Below are positions 15,329 to 19,123 of a stretch of DNA of 19,123 nt, piece by piece. A program made the position numbers and the translations under genes. The stretch lies in assembly GCA_902477615.1 (NCBI GenBank), contig CABSHY010000007.1, positions 1 to 19,123 of the forward strand, given 5' to 3'. Position 1 is the stretch's first letter. The number at the start of each line of letters is the position of its first letter. The stretch comes from an uncultured Sutterella sp. (GTDB taxonomy: Bacteria; Pseudomonadota; Gammaproteobacteria; Burkholderiales; Burkholderiaceae_F). Under the pieces are notes generated by a model, which saw only the letters and a program-made list of their open reading frames with translations, searched no databases and was not told where the DNA came from.

Positions 15329-15354
15329 CCAAGCCTGTTGCAAAACAGGCTTGG
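15329..15354 (+). other. GCAA-capped 11-bp intercistronic hairpin after frdB
   Basis: Positions 15329-15339 (ccaagcctgtt) pair perfectly with 15344-15354 (aacaggcttgg) around GCAA, a GNRA tetraloop. No T tract follows, so it is not a standard terminator. It is better read as a 3' mRNA stabiliser or a processing boundary protecting the frdAB message. Confidence 0.75.
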
Positions 15355-15375
15355 GGAGACAAAGATTTCGAAACC

Positions 15376-15441
15376 CTACATATCAACGATGGACCGACGG
15401 TGAGTTGCCAATTTTTCACCGATCAACGGTATGTAGTTTTT
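15376..15441 (+). terminator. Terminator-like nested stem between frdB and aspA
   Basis: An outer 9-bp stem (15376-15384 with 15428-15436, one G-U pair) encloses an inner 6-bp stem (cggtga 15398-15403 with tcaccg 15416-15421). Five Ts follow at 15437-15441. The geometry is that of an imperfect rho-independent terminator, which would partly separate frdAB from aspA. The large enclosed region makes efficiency uncertain. A duplicated gacgcctt follows at 15452-15471. Confidence 0.5.
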
Positions 15442-15499
15442 CCTAACGGAGACGCCTTAAAGACGCCTTCCTTTATATAAAATTGAGGAGCAAAATAAC

Positions 15500-16900
15500 A
15501 TGTCTCGTATTGAATATGACTTCCTTGGTGGTAAGGAAATTTCTGACGATTGCTACTACGGCGTTCAAACGCTTCGTGGCAAAGAAAACTTCTGCGTCAC
15601 GGAAATGTCTATGGCTCAAGAACCGTTCTTCATCATTGCTTTCGCATATGTGAAGAAGGCTGCCGCCATGGCTAACAAGGAACTCGGCACGATCCCGGCC
15701 AACGTCGCTGACGCTTTGATCTGGGCTTGTGATCAATTGATCGCTGGCAAGTACCACGACCAATTCGTCACGGACTGGATCCAAGGTGGTGCCGGTACGT
15801 CCACGAACATGAACTGCAACGAAGGTATCTGTAACTTGGCCGCTGAAAAGTTGGGTTCCAAGAAGGGTGACTACGCTTTGGTTTCTCCTAACGACCACGC
15901 AAACTTCGGTCAATCCACGAACGACACGTACCCGACCGCTTTCCACGTCGCTTTGTTGCTCCGCAGCAACGTTATGTTGAAGGCTGTTGAAGAACTCGTT
16001 GAATCCTTCTACAAGAAGGCTGACGAATTCAAGTCTGTGTTGAAGATGGGTCGTACGCACTTGCAAGACGCTGTGCCGATGACCTTGGGCCAAGAATTCC
16101 ACGCTTGGGGTTTCACTGTTGCTGACGAAATCAAGACGATTAAGGAAGCTCAAGAACACCTCTGCACGATTAACCTCGGTGCTACCGCTATCGGTACGAC
16201 GGTTACGGCTCACCCGGAATACCCGGCCCTCGCCTCCAAGTACTTGGCTGAATTGACGGGCTTCCCGCTCAAGAACAGCGAAGACTTGATCGCTTGCACG
16301 TCTGACTGCGGCTCTTATGTTGCTTTGTCTAGCGCCATGAAGAGCTTGGCCATCAAGTTGACGAAGGTCTGCAATGACTTGCGTCTCTTGGCTTCTGGCC
16401 CGCGTTGTGGTTTGTCTGAAGTGAACTTGCCGCAAATGCAACCTGGTTCTTCCATTATGCCGGGTAAGGTTAATCCGGTTGAATTGGAAGCCATGAACCA
16501 AGCTGCTTTCGTTGCTATCGGTTTAGACACCACGGTCATGTTGGCTGCTTCTGCTGGCCAACTCCAATTGAACGTGATGGAACCGCCGATCACGTGGGCT
16601 TTGTTCTTTGGCATGAAGGTTATGACCAATGCTATGAACGGCATGCGCACGAAGTGCATTGACGGTATCACCGCCAATGAAGAACACTGCAAGGAACTCG
16701 TGATGAACTCTTTGGGTATCGTCACGCTCTTGAAGCCGCACTTCGGTTACAAGACCTGCTCTGAAATCGCCCACGAAGGCTATCATACGGGCAAGTCCTT
16801 ACATCAACTCGTCGTTGAAGAACGTAAGTTGATGACGCAAGAACAATGGGATCACACCTTCAACTTGCAAAACTTGATCGCTCCTAAGTTCGAAATGTAA
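15500..16900 (+). CDS. aspA: Aspartate ammonia-lyase (aspartase, AspA)
   Basis: AspA converts L-aspartate to fumarate and ammonia, supplying the acceptor for FrdAB. The 466-residue protein is full length for the aspartase/fumarase superfamily. It has RIEYDFLGGKEI and YYGVQTLR at the N terminus, GTSTNMNCNE (99-108), STNDTYPT (139-146) and GRTHLQDAVP (184-193). The catalytic-loop signature GSSIMPGKVNP (316-326) contains Ser318. AGQLQLNVMEP followed by CIDGITAN points to aspartase rather than fumarase C, which has GNFELN at that place. GAGGAG lies 10 nt before the ATG. Codon use is as biased as in frdAB, implying high expression. Strong hairpins flank the gene in both intergenic gaps. Confidence 0.93.
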   Translation: MSRIEYDFLGGKEISDDCYYGVQTLRGKENFCVTEMSMAQEPFFIIAFAYVKKAAAMANKELGTIPANVADALIWACDQLIAGKYHDQFVTDWIQGGAGTSTNMNCNEGICNLAAEKLGSKKGDYALVSPNDHANFGQSTNDTYPTAFHVALLLRSNVMLKAVEELVESFYKKADEFKSVLKMGRTHLQDAVPMTLGQEFHAWGFTVADEIKTIKEAQEHLCTINLGATAIGTTVTAHPEYPALASKYLAELTGFPLKNSEDLIACTSDCGSYVALSSAMKSLAIKLTKVCNDLRLLASGPRCGLSEVNLPQMQPGSSIMPGKVNPVELEAMNQAAFVAIGLDTTVMLAASAGQLQLNVMEPPITWALFFGMKVMTNAMNGMRTKCIDGITANEEHCKELVMNSLGIVTLLKPHFGYKTCSEIAHEGYHTGKSLHQLVVEERKLMTQEQWDHTFNLQNLIAPKFEM

Positions 16901-16960
16901 TTGTTTGCCCCTAGGGTAAACCACGTACCTATTTACGTAGGTAAGCGGTAAAGTATCACC

Positions 16961-17002
16961 ATCGGTTGGTCTGGATACCGAAAGGTATCCAGGCTGGTCG
17001 AT
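16961..17002 (+). other. GAAA-capped 19-bp intercistronic hairpin after aspA
   Basis: Positions 16971-16979 pair perfectly with 16984-16992 around GAAA, a GNRA tetraloop. The stem continues outward through six pairs made almost entirely of G-U wobbles (16965-16970 with 16993-16998), then four Watson-Crick pairs (16961-16964 with 16999-17002). As DNA it looks imperfect; as RNA it is a continuous 19-bp helix. No U tract follows. Confidence 0.75.
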
Positions 17003-17011
17003 AGGGAATTG

Positions 17012-17047
17012 GTTATAGAGAAGTTCTCCAAAGAGTTTCTCCATAAC
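17012..17047 (+). other. Second hairpin in the aspA-dcuA gap
   Basis: Positions 17012-17022 and 17037-17047 pair over 11 positions with one A-C mismatch. An A-rich stretch (17048-17070) follows and leads into the dcuA ribosome site. It may be a processing or RNase entry region; there is no T run for termination. Confidence 0.5.
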
Positions 17048-17072
17048 TAACAAATAAAATAAAATAAAAGAT

Positions 17073-17087
17073 CTCCATCTCTGGAGG
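17073..17087 (+). promoter_or_regulatory. dcuA ribosome-binding site with a small sequestering stem
   Basis: GGAGG at 17083-17087 stands 5 nt before the dcuA ATG. The segment ctcca (17073-17077) is complementary to tggag (17082-17086) across a 4-nt loop, so the Shine-Dalgarno can be folded away. The stem is short and would be in equilibrium with the open form. Confidence 0.5.
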
Positions 17088-17092
17088 GTAAA

Positions 17093-18427
17093 ATGGATTT
17101 GATGTTAATTTTACAAATTATCGTGCTCTTGGGCGCCATCTTCCTTGGCGTTCGCCTCGGCGGTATCGGTATCGGTTACGCTGGTGGTTTGGGCGTGCTC
17201 ATTTTGGGCTTGTGCCTCGGTATGAAGCCGGGTAACATTCCCTGGGACGTGATCTTGATCATTGCGTCCGTGATCTCCGCTATTTCTGCTATGCAATTGG
17301 CTGGTGGCTTGGACTACTTGGTTCAAATCGCTGAACGCATTTTGCGTGCAAACCCGAAGCACATCAACTACTTGGCTCCGATCGTTACGTACGTTTTGAC
17401 GATCTTCGCTGGTACGGGTCACACGGCTTTCTCCATGATCCCGGTTATCGTTGAAGTTGCTAAGGAACAAAACATTAAGCCGGTGGCTCCGTTGTCCATC
17501 GCTGTGGTTTCTTCCCAAATCGCTATTACGGCTTCCCCGGTTTCTGCTGCTGTGATCTACATGGCTGGCGTGTTGGAAGGCTTCGGCTGGTCCTACCCGT
17601 TATTGCTCGGCATTTGGTTGGTTACGACGTTTGCTGGCTGCATGTTGACGGCTTTCGTGATGGGCTTCATCACGAACATGGACCTCAGCTCTGACCCGGT
17701 CTACAAGGATCGTTTGGCTAAGGGCTTGATCAAGGCTTCCGTCCCGTCTTCTGAAAAGCAATTGCTTCCGTATGCTAAGCGCTCTGTGATGATCTTCTTG
17801 GTTGGTGTGTTGGCTGTTGTGTTCTACGCTTCCGCTATCTCCCCGGCCGTTGGCCTCATCAAGCCGGTCATCGTTCCGCGTGACGCTGCTATCATGTCCT
17901 TGATGCTCTTGGTCGGTACCTGCATCACGATCTTCTGTAAGATCGAACTCGGCGAAATCGCTAACCAATCCGTGTTTAAGTCCGGTATGGTTGCTATCGT
18001 CTGCGTGTTGGGCGTGGCCTGGTTGGGCGACACGTTCGTTTCTGGCCACAGCGCTGAAATTAAGGCGTTTGCTGCTGACACGGTTGCTTCTAACCCGGCT
18101 CTCTTGGCTGTTGTGTTCTTCTTTGCTGCTATGCTCTTGTATAGCCAAGCTGCTACCGCTAAGGCCATTACGCCTGCTGTTGTTGCCGCTCTCGGTATCA
18201 CCTCTGCTAACCCGGGCGACTCCTACATGCTCGTTGCTACGTTCGCCGCTGTGAGCGCCTTGTTCGTGCTCCCGACGTACCCGACGTTGCTCGGCGCCGT
18301 TCAAATGGACGACACGGGTACGACGCGCATCGGTAAGTTCGTGTTTAACCACGCTTTCTTCCTCCCTGGCGTTTTGGCAATCGTTTTCTCTGTTGCCCTC
18401 GGTTTCGCCGCTTGCGCTGTTTTCTAA
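17093..18427 (+). CDS. dcuA: Anaerobic C4-dicarboxylate transporter DcuA
   Basis: An inner-membrane antiporter that exchanges external aspartate, malate or fumarate for internal succinate. The 444-residue protein has about ten hydrophobic segments. Motifs typical of DcuA rather than DcuB are GVRLGGIGIGYAGGLGVL near the N terminus, VTYVLTIFAGTGHT, VVSSQIAITASPVSAAVIYM, GVAWLGDTFVSG, LLYSQAATAKA and VQMDDTGTTRIGKFVFNH. No signal peptide is needed. The ATG has GGAGG 5 nt upstream. It ends with tandem stops (TAATAA) followed by a strong terminator. Codon use matches frdAB and aspA. With aspA it should form an aspartate-uptake and deamination pair feeding fumarate respiration. A dcuB-like paralogue begins 200 bp later. 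Confidence 0.94.
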   Translation: MDLMLILQIIVLLGAIFLGVRLGGIGIGYAGGLGVLILGLCLGMKPGNIPWDVILIIASVISAISAMQLAGGLDYLVQIAERILRANPKHINYLAPIVTYVLTIFAGTGHTAFSMIPVIVEVAKEQNIKPVAPLSIAVVSSQIAITASPVSAAVIYMAGVLEGFGWSYPLLLGIWLVTTFAGCMLTAFVMGFITNMDLSSDPVYKDRLAKGLIKASVPSSEKQLLPYAKRSVMIFLVGVLAVVFYASAISPAVGLIKPVIVPRDAAIMSLMLLVGTCITIFCKIELGEIANQSVFKSGMVAIVCVLGVAWLGDTFVSGHSAEIKAFAADTVASNPALLAVVFFFAAMLLYSQAATAKAITPAVVAALGITSANPGDSYMLVATFAAVSALFVLPTYPTLLGAVQMDDTGTTRIGKFVFNHAFFLPGVLAIVFSVALGFAACAVF

Positions 18428-18465
18428 TAAATAGCCCAAGAGTGATCGCTTAGATCGCGAGGAAT

Positions 18466-18481
18466 TAGCCCTTCGGGGCTA
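18466..18481 (+). other. UUCG-capped hairpin upstream of the dcuA terminator
   Basis: tagccc (18466-18471) pairs with gggcta (18476-18481) around TTCG, a very stable tetraloop. It directly precedes the main terminator hairpin and may stabilise the mRNA 3' end. Confidence 0.7.
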
Positions 18482-18487
18482 GAGAGT

Positions 18488-18520
18488 AGAAGCTCGAAAA
18501 CATCAAGTTTTCGGGCTTCT
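18488..18520 (+). terminator. Intrinsic terminator of dcuA
   Basis: A 14-bp stem (18488-18501 with 18507-18520, one G-U pair) closes a 5-nt loop. It is followed by ttcgttt and then a run of Ts at 18534-18539. It lies 60 bp past the dcuA stop and should end the frd-asp-dcuA transcript, separating it from the following dcu gene. Confidence 0.85.
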
Positions 18521-18556
18521 TTCGTTTATGTTGTTTTTTGAGTTAAAACAATGTCT

Positions 18557-18598
18557 TGTTCACATTCTTAACCAGTAGATTTGCTATGATTGTGAACA
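18557..18598 (+). promoter_or_regulatory. Inverted repeat bracketing a -10-like element before the second dcu gene
   Basis: tgttcaca (18557-18564) and tgtgaaca (18591-18598) are perfect inverted copies 26 nt apart, and TATGAT (18585-18590) immediately precedes the second arm. Each arm contains TCACA/TGTGA, the half-site motif of CRP/FNR-superfamily regulators, but the spacing is far larger than one such site. It may be a regulated promoter for the downstream gene. No good -35 hexamer was found at 16-18 bp. Confidence 0.4.
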
Positions 18599-18629
18599 TT
18601 GTATTTATATCCATTGGTTGGTTTTAACC

Positions 18630-19123
18630 ATGTCTTTCTCCATCTTTTTGCAGTTTTTGGTCGTCTTGGTTGCGATTTTTATTGGTGCACGTTTTAATGG
18701 GGTAGGCCTGGGTATCTGGGGTGGTGTAGGGCTTTTTGTTCTTGCCATGTTTTTTGGTGTAACTCCAACCGAACCCCCGGTAGATGTTCTGCTTATCATT
18801 TTAGGGGTCGTGACCGCGGCGGCAACAATGGACGCTGCCGGTGGCATTGATTTCCTCGTTCGTGTGGCCGAACGCATTATTCGTGCTAATCCAAAAAATA
18901 TTACGATTGTCGCTCCGCTTGTGACTTGGTTATTCACTTTCTTGTCAGGGACGGGTCACGTCGTTTACCCCTTGCAACCGGTCATTTATGAAACAGCTAT
19001 TGCTGCAGGGATTCGTCCAGAGCGCCCAATGGCCATCGCAACGATTGCTAGTCAACAGTCCATTACTGCCTCACCTGTGTCAGCTGCAACAGCAGCCATG
19101 CTTGGCCTTTTTGCTGCTCGTGG
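18630..19123 (+). CDS. Anaerobic C4-dicarboxylate transporter, DcuB-like, 3'-truncated by window edge
   Basis: The frame is open from the ATG at 18630 to the window end (164 codons). It encodes a hydrophobic Dcu-family N terminus: FLVVLVAIFIGARFNGVG, VDVLLIILGVVTAAATMDA, AGGIDFLVRVAERIIRANPKN, LSGTGHVVYPLQPVIYE, AGIRPERPMA and SITASPVSAATAAM. GTGHVVY and IRPERPMA resemble E. coli DcuB, the fumarate/succinate exchanger of fumarate respiration, more than DcuA; the exact subtype is inference. Codon use is ordinary (AAA Lys, mixed Leu), unlike dcuA next door, so expression is probably lower or conditional. It has its own upstream region after a strong terminator. The ribosome site is weak. Confidence 0.88.
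   Translation, partial: MSFSIFLQFLVVLVAIFIGARFNGVGLGIWGGVGLFVLAMFFGVTPTEPPVDVLLIILGVVTAAATMDAAGGIDFLVRVAERIIRANPKNITIVAPLVTWLFTFLSGTGHVVYPLQPVIYETAIAAGIRPERPMAIATIASQQSITASPVSAATAAMLGLFAAR

Noticed and set aside
15473..16501. 342-codon open frame antisense to aspA
   Set aside because: Same codon-bias shadow effect as over frdA. The product has no recognisable fold and no translation signals.
17600..18439. 279-codon open frame antisense to dcuA
   Set aside because: Shadow of dcuA; a highly charged, repetitive translation that no family I know resembles.

Overview
The window looks like ordinary chromosome from a betaproteobacterium, probably an anaerobic or microaerophilic member of the Burkholderiales such as a Sutterella or Parasutterella relative. 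That placement is inference. It rests on a C-terminal-Phe trimeric porin, the recG-oxyR pair, an entericidin lipoprotein, and an epsilonproteobacterial-style fumarate reductase next to aspartase and Dcu carriers. I see no phage, IS element, CRISPR array, tRNA or rRNA.

Layout. (1) Positions 1-493 hold the 3' end of an outer-membrane porin with an apparent 1-nt frameshift near position 60, followed by a bidirectional terminator. (2) Positions 569-3489, minus strand, hold a two-gene unit: a DUF2868 membrane protein and a DUF3482 GTPase, both of unknown function. (3) Positions 3589-5049, minus strand, are thiM-thiE for thiamin salvage and synthesis; thiM is broken by a 37-bp templated insertion. 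(4) Positions 5149-5940 are lgt with an in-frame TGA at codon 224, convergent with queH. (5) Positions 6601-8332, plus strand, are the PLP-homeostasis gene yggS, proC and a small entericidin-like lipoprotein. (6) Positions 8396-11813, minus strand, are ridA-recG-oxyR. (7) A 688-bp non-coding stretch rich in inverted repeats follows. (8) From 12502 to the end, plus strand, lie frdA, frdB, aspA, dcuA and the start of dcuB.

The frd-asp-dcu block forms one metabolic module. A Dcu carrier brings in aspartate or fumarate in exchange for succinate, aspartase converts aspartate to fumarate and ammonia, and FrdAB reduces fumarate to succinate. No membrane anchor gene (frdC) lies in the window. frdA, frdB, aspA and dcuA share a strikingly uniform codon choice (Lys AAG, Leu TTG, Gln CAA, Glu GAA), as expected of very highly expressed genes. 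The gaps between them carry strong hairpins with GNRA tetraloops.

The most unusual observations are three gene lesions within the first 6 kb. The thiM insertion can be reconstructed exactly as a local inverted template-switch copy. The lgt stop codon falls in a gene that is normally essential in Gram-negative bacteria.
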